A DNA stretch of 5,389 nt from Oligoflexaceae bacterium (lineage in GTDB: Bacteria > Bdellovibrionota_B > Oligoflexia > Oligoflexales > Oligoflexaceae), in the NCBI GenBank assembly GCA_947474445.1, contig CANJJY010000314.1, positions 1-5,389 on the forward strand, given 5' to 3'. This document shows positions 1 through 5,353 of this stretch, in pieces. The notes under the pieces are model-generated. The model ran no database searches and was not told the origin of the DNA. It saw only the letters and a list, made by a program, of their open reading frames with translations. Positions within the stretch are counted from its first letter, which is position 1; each line of letters begins with the position of its first letter. A program made the translations under genes and the position numbers.

Positions 1-590
1 ATTCCTATGCGTCCTATCTCGCGACGCGGGAAGAGTACGCGAAACAATGGTATGAAGGCGCCGCGACGCTCTTTGGTCCCGATGAACAGCTCGCCTTTCA
101 ACAGGAGTTCGTCGCTCTCTCCCAGGCTATCGTTCAGGGCATCGACGTTCCCAGCGGACCGACGCCGCCAGACGTCACGGATCTTACCATCGACCTCAGC
201 CCCAAAGTCTTTTTAGACGACAAACCGGCCTCCAAGAAGTTCGGTTCTGTGATCACTCCGCCTAAGCCCAGCTATCAGGCCGGAGAATTGGTGGTCGCCG
301 AGTTTTGGGGCGCGCATCCTAACAACAACATGCGAATTCAAGATTCGTTTCTCGTCGTAGAACGACTGGAGGGGGACCGTTACGTGCCGGTTGCGTATGA
401 CTGGAACCCAGAGACCACCTATCAGTGGCAACGCAGCGGCATTGCCAACTCAAAGATCACGATCACGTGGGATACGCAGGGGGTTCAAGGCGGAACCTAT
501 CGGATCAGGCATAAGGGCGATCAAAAATCAGGATGGACCGGTAAAATCACTCCTTACGAAGGAGTCACGGAGCCTTTTGCTGTCAATTAA
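1..590 (+). CDS. Neutral/alkaline ceramidase, C-terminal 195 residues (5' end cut by window edge)
   Basis: Neutral ceramidase hydrolyses the amide bond of ceramide to give sphingosine and a fatty acid; bacterial forms are normally secreted and zinc dependent. The reading frame is open from base 3 to the TAA at 588-590. It begins SYASYLATREEYAKQ, then has YEGAATLFGP, which matches the strongly conserved end of the catalytic domain (usual form NxYxxYxTTxEEYxxQxYEGxST). One tyrosine in this stretch is a zinc ligand in characterised enzymes; I cannot say which one from the sequence alone. From about visible residue 65 the immunoglobulin-like C-terminal domain follows (Ceramidase_alk_C), with FGSV, GAHPNNNMR, ERLEGDRYV and GTYRIRHKGD in the expected order. 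The fragment ends where family members end, so the 3' end is intact. The nucleophile serine and zinc histidines lie upstream, outside the window. An internal GTG at 249 is not the start. Identification is confident; activity cannot be judged from this part. Confidence 0.93.
   Translation, partial: SYASYLATREEYAKQWYEGAATLFGPDEQLAFQQEFVALSQAIVQGIDVPSGPTPPDVTDLTIDLSPKVFLDDKPASKKFGSVITPPKPSYQAGELVVAEFWGAHPNNNMRIQDSFLVVERLEGDRYVPVAYDWNPETTYQWQRSGIANSKITITWDTQGVQGGTYRIRHKGDQKSGWTGKITPYEGVTEPFAVN
549..565 (-). terminator. Hairpin inside the ceramidase 3' end, possible terminator for the ychJ-like transcript
   Basis: ACTCCTT (549-555) and AAGGAGT (559-565) form a perfect 7-bp inverted repeat with a 3-base loop. 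Read on the minus strand, the stem is followed by GATTTTACC, a short U run. It lies about 40 bases downstream of the stop of the minus-strand gene ending at 606. It therefore has the layout of a weak intrinsic terminator embedded in the codons of the converging ceramidase gene. The stem has only three G-C pairs and the U run is short, so chance is a real alternative. Confidence 0.3.
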
Positions 591-605
591 CGCGGTTCGC
601 TTATT

Positions 606-1064
606 TTAGAAATGGCACTGTTTAAACGTCTTCCCACTGCCGCAGGGACAAGGCGCGCTCTTCGCAATCTTCTGGGGTTTTTCATTTTCATTTTGAAAAT
701 CCCCCGAATGATAGAGCCAGCGACCATCGATCTTGTCGAAATAGCTCAGCTCATGCAGAATCTCGAGTTTATCGCCGAAAATAAGGCTGGCTTTAAACTC
801 GACTTCCCCTTCATCCCCCTCTTCAAACGAATCGATGATTTCAAGTTTGATCCAGTTCGAAGCTTCTTCTGATCCCAAATCTTCTGGATAGGTTTCGGGA
901 TGCCAGGTTGCTTTAAGATAGGCGATATCGTTGCGGCAGAAGGCCGTGTAGCGGCTGCGCATCAATGATGCGGGATCAGGAGCGAGGAGACCTCCCTGCA
1001 CATAGCGGCCACAGCAGGCGTCAAAGAGCAGGGAGCTGCCGCAGGGGCATCGATCGAGAGACAT
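606..1064 (-). CDS. ychJ: YchJ-family (UPF0225) protein with N- and C-terminal SEC-C metal-binding motifs
   Basis: This is a 152-residue protein, the usual length for YchJ. The N-terminus carries CPCGSSLLFDACC (Cys6, Cys8, Cys17, Cys18) and the C-terminus CPCGSGKTFKQCH (Cys139, Cys141, Cys150, His151). Both fit the SEC-C pattern CxC-x8-C[CH], the zinc-binding motif first seen at the C-terminus of SecA. The middle domain has the YchJ hallmarks LMRSRYTAF (34-42), TWHP (53-56) and GRWLYHSGDF (114-123), an NTF2-like fold in known family members. The ATG at 1064-1062 is preceded by a good GGAGGA ribosome binding site (1073-1078, 8-base spacing). The family's function is not firmly established; a cytoplasmic zinc-binding accessory role is only inferred. 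The gene stands alone on the minus strand and converges on the ceramidase gene, with 15 bases between the stops. The lysine/glutamate-rich linker before the second SEC-C is typical. I am confident of the family, not of the role. Confidence 0.93.
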   Translation of the reverse strand: MSLDRCPCGSSLLFDACCGRYVQGGLLAPDPASLMRSRYTAFCRNDIAYLKATWHPETYPEDLGSEEASNWIKLEIIDSFEEGDEGEVEFKASLIFGDKLEILHELSYFDKIDGRWLYHSGDFQNENEKPQKIAKSAPCPCGSGKTFKQCHF

Positions 1065-1240
1065 CGCTTGAATCCTCCACGAAGGCTTAAAAAGAGTTGT
1101 TCCACTGAGCTAATTCTTGATCGTTAAATCCTACCGTCACGCGCCTTAATGACATCGAAGAAGGCCAGCACTCGCAGTCTGATAGCCTAGGTCGCGCGGC
1201 CTGATCAAGCCCCCTTTACAGTTTCTACGGGCAAAACCTT

Positions 1241-2572
1241 TTACGAGGGCTTAAAAAGTTGATTGATCAGCCCGGTATTGAACATAGTCTCGCCAAAAGT
1301 GGGAGCCGAGAAGCCCATTCCCGTCAACACGGAAGCATAGACGTCGCAGAGGGTATGCTGAGGTAAATCAAGAGTTTGACCCATCAAAAGTTTTCCGCCG
1401 CCCCCAGCGATGATGTGAGGCATAGGACTCGGGGCGTGACTGCGACCATCACCAAACTCTGAGCCCATAACGACTGTGGTGGTGTCGAGTATATTGGCGT
1501 CTTTCAGCTTGGTCAGCAGATAGCGAAAGTTCTGCATATGAAAGCGTCTGAAGTCGAGATAGGTGTTTAAGGTCTCTTCATTATCGTAATGTGAAGTCCG
1601 ATGATCCGAGTATTTCTTGGATATCCCTAGATTCATATACTCTTCGCCACCGCTTCCGAACATCAGAGATCCCGTCCGCGTTGCGTCGCATTGCAGAGCC
1701 ATCACCATGAGATCCATCTGCAAATAAAAGACTCTCTCAAAATGTTCGTAGCCCAAGAGCCCGTCATCTCCAAGGTTGACGGGAGGCGGCAGATAGCCGA
1801 TCGGACGACAGTTGACCGGATCAATGCGCGACTCCAGTTCGATCGCCTTCAACTCTAAGGCGCGCACCTTGTCCAAGTGATCGCTCAAAAGGGAGCGATG
1901 CTTGGAGGACAGGGGCGATCGATCGCTCTTTAAGGACGACATCTGTTCAATCACGGTATCGAGTATACTCCGTCGCTGCCGAATCTTCTCGTTACGCACT
2001 TTTTCGTCGGCGCTAAATTCACCAAAGACTGCCGCAAAAATCTCGGTGGGCCGAATCAGCGCCGGCACCGGCGCGCCATTTTCAAGCCAGCTGCGATGAT
2101 ACCAACTGGGCGAGCGAAAGGCAGGACCGGCAAAGGCGCGCCATACCCCGAGGACCAATGATCGCGACATAAAGGTCGAGGCGTTGATGCGATTGGACAC
2201 CCACTGGTCTATCGAGATACCGGTATTGGATTGTTCGTCTCTTAGTCTCACGCCGGTAAACAGCGCGGCTCCGCCCTGCTGGTGGGCATCGATATTCACG
2301 ACCTCGGTGATAGGATTTTTGATCCCTTTCAGGACGATCAGATTCGATGCGAAGTCTTTTAAGGGGGAGAGGATGGAATCATAATTCCAAAACATTCCAT
2401 CACAGCCGTTGGGAAAACTGAAGGTCACCAGACGCTGCGCTACCGGAGCCTGCTCGACTCCATAGATGCGATGCGGCAAGAGCACGTCAGCGCCAAAGCT
2501 CGTGAGCGGCAGACCTATCGTGATGCTGCCGGCTCCTTTAAGAAAAGCCCGGCGATTACTCGGTAACTTCAT
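1241..2572 (-). CDS. DUF1552 family protein, predicted Tat-exported, alkaline-phosphatase-like fold
   Basis: This is a 443-residue protein (ATG at 2572-2570). The N-terminus NRRAFLKGAG (6-15) is a twin-arginine signal with Asn in place of the usual Ser/Thr, followed by a mildly hydrophobic stretch to about residue 33, so folded export to the periplasm is likely. DUF1552 (PF07586) features follow: RLVTFSFPNGCDGMFW (47-62), the GAALFTGVR block (101-109), GISIDQW (118-124), FRSPSWYHR (152-160), an Arg/Leu-rich helical section (about 190-250), and near the C-terminus TTVVMGSEFGDGRSH (365-379) and MPHIIAGGGGKL (384-395). The last two resemble the metal-site region of DUF1501/DUF1552 proteins, distant relatives of the alkaline phosphatase/sulfatase clan. 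The activity and substrate are unknown. I chose this start because its ATG overlaps the upstream gene's TGA as ATGA, has a GGAG at 2579-2582 (6-base spacing), and places the RR motif at residues 7-8. An upstream in-frame start at 2638 would add 22 residues of no signal character. Confidence 0.9.
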   Translation of the reverse strand: MKLPSNRRAFLKGAGSITIGLPLTSFGADVLLPHRIYGVEQAPVAQRLVTFSFPNGCDGMFWNYDSILSPLKDFASNLIVLKGIKNPITEVVNIDAHQQGGAALFTGVRLRDEQSNTGISIDQWVSNRINASTFMSRSLVLGVWRAFAGPAFRSPSWYHRSWLENGAPVPALIRPTEIFAAVFGEFSADEKVRNEKIRQRRSILDTVIEQMSSLKSDRSPLSSKHRSLLSDHLDKVRALELKAIELESRIDPVNCRPIGYLPPPVNLGDDGLLGYEHFERVFYLQMDLMVMALQCDATRTGSLMFGSGGEEYMNLGISKKYSDHRTSHYDNEETLNTYLDFRRFHMQNFRYLLTKLKDANILDTTTVVMGSEFGDGRSHAPSPMPHIIAGGGGKLLMGQTLDLPQHTLCDVYASVLTGMGFSAPTFGETMFNTGLINQLFKPS

Positions 2573-2582
2573 GGCTGACTCC
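2569..2582 (-). promoter_or_regulatory. ATGA start/stop overlap with ribosome binding site: translational coupling
   Basis: The upstream gene ends in TGA at 2571-2569, and the DUF1552 gene begins with ATG at 2572-2570, sharing bases as ATGA. A GGAG (2579-2582) sits 6 bases upstream of the ATG, inside the upstream coding sequence. This arrangement favours re-initiation by terminating ribosomes and similar dosage of the two proteins. It also decides the start of the DUF1552 gene. Confidence 0.8.
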
Positions 2583-4149
2583 GCGCGCGGGTAATAAACG
2601 ATGGATGCTGAACGATGGTGCGGACAAGACTCTTCCAATTGTGCGGACGTCCGACCAGAGAGCGTGAAATTTTTCCGAGCTCGCAGGAGTTCTCTTCGCC
2701 TGGCTGCACGCCCCAGGCATATTCAACCATGGTGCCGGTAAAGCAGCTTTCTGCATCGCGACTCGTGCCTATCAGCTGGATCATTTCTTCTGCCGAATTA
2801 TAGGCGACGACTTCGCCATTGAGACGAATCGTCCCGCTCGTATCGATGGGCTTGCCGTTAGGGTACTGGCTGCGCTTTTGCCCCAGAACATCGAAGCTTT
2901 CCAGGCTCAAACCGATACCGTCGATCGCTGCATGACAAGAAGCGCAGGCCGCATTCTCTTCATGCACGCGGAAGCGTTCGCGCGGCGTCACATCGAGCGC
3001 TATGGTTTCGGCCTTAAAAATTCCTGCATTGGGTGGGGGCGGAGGGATCTTACGACAGAGGAATCGATCGTTCACAAAGAGGCCCCGCTTGACCGGTGAG
3101 GTCGAGGCGCCCACGCTGAGTCCACCTATCACAGCAGGTTGCGAAATCAGGCTTTGGCTGACGTCGCCACCGCCTGTGAGGGCTAGATTGATGCCACCTG
3201 CGCCATCAAACAAAACATCTCGCGTTCGGCTGTAGGTGAGTTCACGCAAAGCACCGAAGTTAGAAACTGAACCGACAAGTTGGAGGTTGCTCAAATTGTC
3301 GAGGAGCAGCCATTCCCTGACGAACTGCTTGAAGGCCCGCATGGCGCGTGTATCTTCGAGCATGCGGTTGGTTTCTTCAGAGATCACCCGCGGATCAACC
3401 ATTTCTCCTTTGGCGGCCCGATCGAGGAGGATTTCGTCCGGGTTGCTCCGCCAGATAAAAAAGGCCAGGCGCGCCGCAACTTCATAGCTATCGAGAGCTG
3501 CGCTCTCGTTCTCGGGTCCACGGAGGTATTCAAATTTGTAAAGAAAGCGAGGATCGATTAAAAGCGCTGCGATCAAACGAATCATGCGCTCTTTTTGGTC
3601 GATAGCTGGTTCTGTTCCATTCGTATAGAGCTTGACCAGGCGCCCCTCAGATTCGGTATCAGCTGGGCGTCGCCAAAGCGAACGCGACAGATCCTTGACC
3701 ATGCGAGACGCGCAATCAGCGGTACCCGCCTGAGTCGCCTCGCAAAGTTTGGTGAAGCGGCCGATCGATTCGGGTTTTTCTACGAGAAGAGTCGCCAGAC
3801 TGAGAGCTGTATTTTGCCACTTGCTCAAAAAGGACTCGGAAAGAGGCGACAGGAGAACCGCATTTTGGAATTTGGTACCCTGGTCCCGCCGCGGGAGCTC
3901 TCGGATCATGTCGCTCGCATCGAAGTTAAATACATCGCTGATGACGTTACCAATCTCTTCGTTGGTTAAAGCGCGGAGGTTAGCCTGTTCGGGCGAGTAT
4001 TCGACGTCGCAGCTGTTTTTTGGCTGATAGTTGTTGAGGCAAGCCTCGTCTGATGGAAGACAGGCGCTCAGGGTCGATGCGTTTTTGGATTTGAGGAAGC
4101 AAGCTTGGGGCAAGCTGAAGACAAAAAGTATAAAGAGGTACTTGACCAT
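2569..4149 (-). CDS. DUF1587/1595/1592/1588/1585 multidomain protein with one c-type heme motif, probable lipoprotein
   Basis: This is a 526-residue protein (ATG at 4149-4147). The N-terminus MVKYLFILFVFSLPQAC looks like a lipoprotein signal with Cys17 as lipidation site, although the lipobox (Pro at -3) is imperfect. A Cys-containing linker follows (Cys30, 37, 47). Domains then appear in the standard order: DUF1587 (about 56-98, LRALTNEEIGNVISDVF), DUF1595 (about 145-208, LSRSLWRRPAD and LLIDPRFLYKFEY), DUF1592 (about 218-345, AARLAFFIWRSNPDEILLD and REWLLLDNL), DUF1588 (about 350-446, SPVKRGLFVNDRFLCRKIPPPPPN, then CASCH at 402-406, and GIGLSLESFDVLG), and DUF1585 to the end (SLVRTIVQHPSF). 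CASCH is a CxxCH heme c attachment motif. Most relatives are longer, with another cytochrome domain at the N-terminus; none is seen here. It is the first gene of a two-gene unit with DUF1552. Biochemical function is unknown for the family; a periplasmic redox or oxidative role is inference. GTG codons at 4155 and 4152 are possible starts but too close to the ribosome binding site. Confidence 0.9.
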   Translation of the reverse strand: MVKYLFILFVFSLPQACFLKSKNASTLSACLPSDEACLNNYQPKNSCDVEYSPEQANLRALTNEEIGNVISDVFNFDASDMIRELPRRDQGTKFQNAVLLSPLSESFLSKWQNTALSLATLLVEKPESIGRFTKLCEATQAGTADCASRMVKDLSRSLWRRPADTESEGRLVKLYTNGTEPAIDQKERMIRLIAALLIDPRFLYKFEYLRGPENESAALDSYEVAARLAFFIWRSNPDEILLDRAAKGEMVDPRVISEETNRMLEDTRAMRAFKQFVREWLLLDNLSNLQLVGSVSNFGALRELTYSRTRDVLFDGAGGINLALTGGGDVSQSLISQPAVIGGLSVGASTSPVKRGLFVNDRFLCRKIPPPPPNAGIFKAETIALDVTPRERFRVHEENAACASCHAAIDGIGLSLESFDVLGQKRSQYPNGKPIDTSGTIRLNGEVVAYNSAEEMIQLIGTSRDAESCFTGTMVEYAWGVQPGEENSCELGKISRSLVGRPHNWKSLVRTIVQHPSFITRARSQP

Positions 4150-4204
4150 CACCACACCCTCTCAGAGACAACATCAACAGAAGAACACCACAGCGCAGAT
4201 ACAT
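3981..4204 (-). other. Out-of-frame upstream/overlapping reading frame with a lipoprotein-like N-terminus
   Basis: A 74-codon frame starts at ATG 4204-4202, 55 bases before the DUF1592-gene start. It runs through that start in another frame and ends at about 3980. Its beginning, MYLRCGVLLLMLSLRGCGDG, reads like a short lipoprotein signal: a basic residue, a hydrophobic core, then LRGC with Cys17, a better lipobox than the one in the main frame. After the signal it is Arg/Gln/Leu-rich and resembles nothing I know. The ribosome binding site is weak (AAGG about 12 bases upstream). It may be chance, a leader peptide feeding ribosomes into the operon, or the original N-terminus of the DUF1592 protein separated by a frameshift. 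Low confidence as a real coding region. Confidence 0.2.
4157..4163 (-). promoter_or_regulatory. Ribosome binding site deciding the DUF1592-gene start
   Basis: On the minus strand GAGAGGG lies 7 bases before the ATG at 4149. The two in-frame GTG codons at 4155-4153 and 4152-4150 would have only 1 and 4 bases of spacing. The ATG is therefore the preferred start, which shortens the protein by two residues compared with the longest reading frame. Confidence 0.6.
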
Positions 4205-4237
4205 GACTCGCGTCGCCTTGAGCCATAGGGCAGTTTC

Positions 4238-4279
4238 TTACCTGCAAAAGGGTAACCATCTACTTGCATCCGCAGATGG
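4238..4279. repeat. Cluster of overlapping short inverted repeats upstream of the DUF1592-DUF1552 operon
   Basis: Three perfect inverted repeats are packed into 42 bases: TTACC/GGTAA (4238-4242 and 4251-4255), TGCAA/TTGCA (4243-4247 and 4264-4268) and CCATCT/AGATGG (4256-4261 and 4274-4279). The second interleaves with the other two, so the pairings would be mutually exclusive. In the operon's orientation this lies about 90-130 bases before the start codon, so it could be 5' leader structure or a set of operator half-sites. I do not recognise a known riboswitch in it, and each stem is short. Confidence 0.3.
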
Positions 4280-4299
4280 CCGGAATAAAAGAGTTTTAA

Positions 4300-4329
4300 T
4301 TGCGCCTGGGCAGGGGGCGAGGTAATAAT
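4300..4329 (+). promoter_or_regulatory. Candidate sigma70-type promoter for the 2H phosphoesterase gene
   Basis: TTGCGC (4300-4305, 3/6 to the -35 consensus) and AATAAT (4324-4329, 5/6 to the -10 consensus) are separated by 18 bases. This would place transcription initiation near 4336, about 65 bases before the ATG at 4400. The -35 is poor. The AT-rich block could equally serve the divergent operon on the minus strand, so this is tentative. Confidence 0.25.
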
Positions 4330-4335
4330 TCGAGG

Positions 4336-4358
4336 GGCTGTCCAGAAATTTGACAGCC
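4336..4358. repeat. Perfect 7-bp inverted repeat (hairpin or operator) in the divergent intergenic region
   Basis: GGCTGTC (4336-4342) and GACAGCC (4352-4358) are perfect complements around a 9-base AT-rich spacer. The repeat sits just after the candidate -10 box and about 42 bases before the start codon of the plus-strand gene. It could be a regulator binding site covering the transcription start or a stem at the 5' end of the mRNA. No U run follows on either strand, so it is not an intrinsic terminator. Confidence 0.4.
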
Positions 4359-4399
4359 GAAATCAGGCTTTCGCAAGGCTAATCAAGGCGGTAGAGTCG

Positions 4400-4915
4400 A
4401 TGAGTCCAAAAATCGAAGATCCCTATATACTCTGTCTTAAGATGGACGCCGTCTCTTTGCAGCGTCTATCGGCATGGCGCAAGCAGTACTTTCCACCCGA
4501 GCGCAATTTTCTCGAGGCGCATCTGACTCTCTATCATCGGTTGCCATTCACGGCTACTCAGCTCATCCTATCGACCTTGAAGACCTTTGCACAAAACCAG
4601 TTGGTCTTTCCCCTATCCTTTGAAGAGCTCACGCATCAAGGGGGATTTTTGGGGATCAAGGCTGCTCCTTCTGAGGTCCTGCAGGTGAAAGGTGCGCTTG
4701 ATCGCGCCTTCGATCTATGGCTCGCGCCCCAGGATCGGCAAAAAATCATGCCCCACGTCACGGTCATGAACAACGCTCCGCCTGAGGCAACGGGGGAAGC
4801 CCTTCGGCTCTTGAAGCAAGAATTTGCGCCTTGGCAAGGCCGGGCGGAGGGCTTGCAACTTTTTCGCTATCGGCAAGGTCCCTGGGAATGGGTCGCTGAC
4901 TTTCTGTTTCAGTGA
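4400..4915 (+). CDS. 2'-5' RNA ligase family / 2H phosphoesterase superfamily protein
   Basis: This 171-residue protein has the two defining HxTx motifs of the 2H superfamily: HLTL (His41, Thr43), followed by YHRLPF, and HVTV (His119, Thr121) within KIMPHVTVMNN. The histidines act as acid/base on 2',3'-cyclic or 2'-5' phosphodiester bonds in characterised members (LigT/ThpR, cyclic phosphodiesterases). Spacing between the motifs (78 residues) and the total length fit a stand-alone single-domain enzyme, roughly two similar halves. No signal peptide is seen, so it is cytoplasmic; likely substrates are RNA or nucleotide cyclic phosphates, but the exact reaction cannot be assigned. The ATG at 4400 has only a modest upstream purine stretch (AAGGCGG, 4385-4391). 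It is transcribed divergently from the DUF1592 operon. The protein is rather diverged from the E. coli enzyme, so I give no gene symbol. The superfamily is confident, the substrate is open. Confidence 0.88.
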   Translation: MSPKIEDPYILCLKMDAVSLQRLSAWRKQYFPPERNFLEAHLTLYHRLPFTATQLILSTLKTFAQNQLVFPLSFEELTHQGGFLGIKAAPSEVLQVKGALDRAFDLWLAPQDRQKIMPHVTVMNNAPPEATGEALRLLKQEFAPWQGRAEGLQLFRYRQGPWEWVADFLFQ

Positions 4916-5353
4916 CAAGAGAGAGGTCTCATGCGGCACCAGGGGCTGATGTGACATCCGACATACCCTACCTGCGATTCATTGATGTAGAAGCACTAGA
5001 GGACAAGTGACTCTCTAAAGTGATTTAGTCTCGTTATCCCCAGGGAGACGACGCGCTGCTAAGATTTTTCCATCTTCCAGAAGACGATCCTCACCCCCAA
5101 GATTTGAGTACGCTATCTACACTACTGCAGATTATTTCCTTGCTCACTTTTTGACCCGCATTTTCTAAAAATAATTCAGTTCCGAGAATAGCCTCCCTGA
5201 TCCGATTCAAAGGGACAAATCTCTCTTCTCTGCGCCACTAAACGAAACTTAGGCAAGACTTCTCATCTGCCGTTCAAAAACTCAACTGGAGCTGAATCTC
5301 AAAGCCAAAAAAAGGCCATGTTACAGTCCTCTCAACCAGGGAGGAACTCCAGC
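4916..5353. other. 438-base stretch without a convincing gene
   Basis: No reading frame with a credible start and ribosome binding site was found here. The stretch holds small dyads: GATGT-g-ACATC (4948-4958), GTCTC/GAGAC (5028-5032 and 5045-5049) and AAGAT/ATCTT (5061-5065 and 5072-5076). On the minus strand a startless open frame of about 34 codons (5015-5116) looks slightly protein-like and may be a gene remnant. From about 5120 on it is AT-richer, with a poor promoter-like pair TTGACC (5151-5156) and TAATTC (5172-5177, 15-base spacing). I see no clear rho-independent terminator after the gene ending at 4915. Confidence 0.5.
5338..5344 (+). promoter_or_regulatory. Strong ribosome binding site of the gene at the right edge
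   Basis: AGGGAGG lies 9 bases before the ATG at 5354. This favours that codon over the in-frame ATG at 5318, which has only AAAGG directly in front of it. Confidence 0.65.

Noticed and set aside
674..704. Imperfect inverted repeat GGGGTTTTTCA / TGAAAATCCCC
   Set aside because: It lies inside the Asn/Glu/Lys-rich linker of the ychJ-like gene, where AT-rich repeated codons explain it, and no U run follows on the plus strand.
1065..1125. tRNA-like text on the minus strand (TTAGCTCAGTGG followed by GATTCAA)
   Set aside because: The D-arm-like sequence lacks its pairing GAGC, the distance to the T-loop-like part is about 6 bases too short, and no acceptor stem pairs.
2573..2638. Longer start for the DUF1552 protein (22 extra residues)
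   Set aside because: The extension has no signal character, would bury the twin-arginine motif and overlaps the upstream gene by 70 bases; the ATGA start with a GGAG is better.
3280..3969. Plus-strand open frames of about 90-124 codons opposite the DUF1592 gene
   Set aside because: They are antisense shadows: the minus-strand frame has clear domain conservation throughout, while these resemble no family and lack good ribosome binding sites.
4931..4954. Seven-codon plus-strand frame (ATG at 4931) behind a purine-rich stretch
   Set aside because: It is too short and is indistinguishable from chance; nothing suggests a leader peptide for a downstream gene.
5151..5177. Promoter-like TTGACC / TAATTC
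   Set aside because: The 15-base spacing, weak -10 and a distance of about 180 bases to the next start codon make it too weak to annotate as a promoter.
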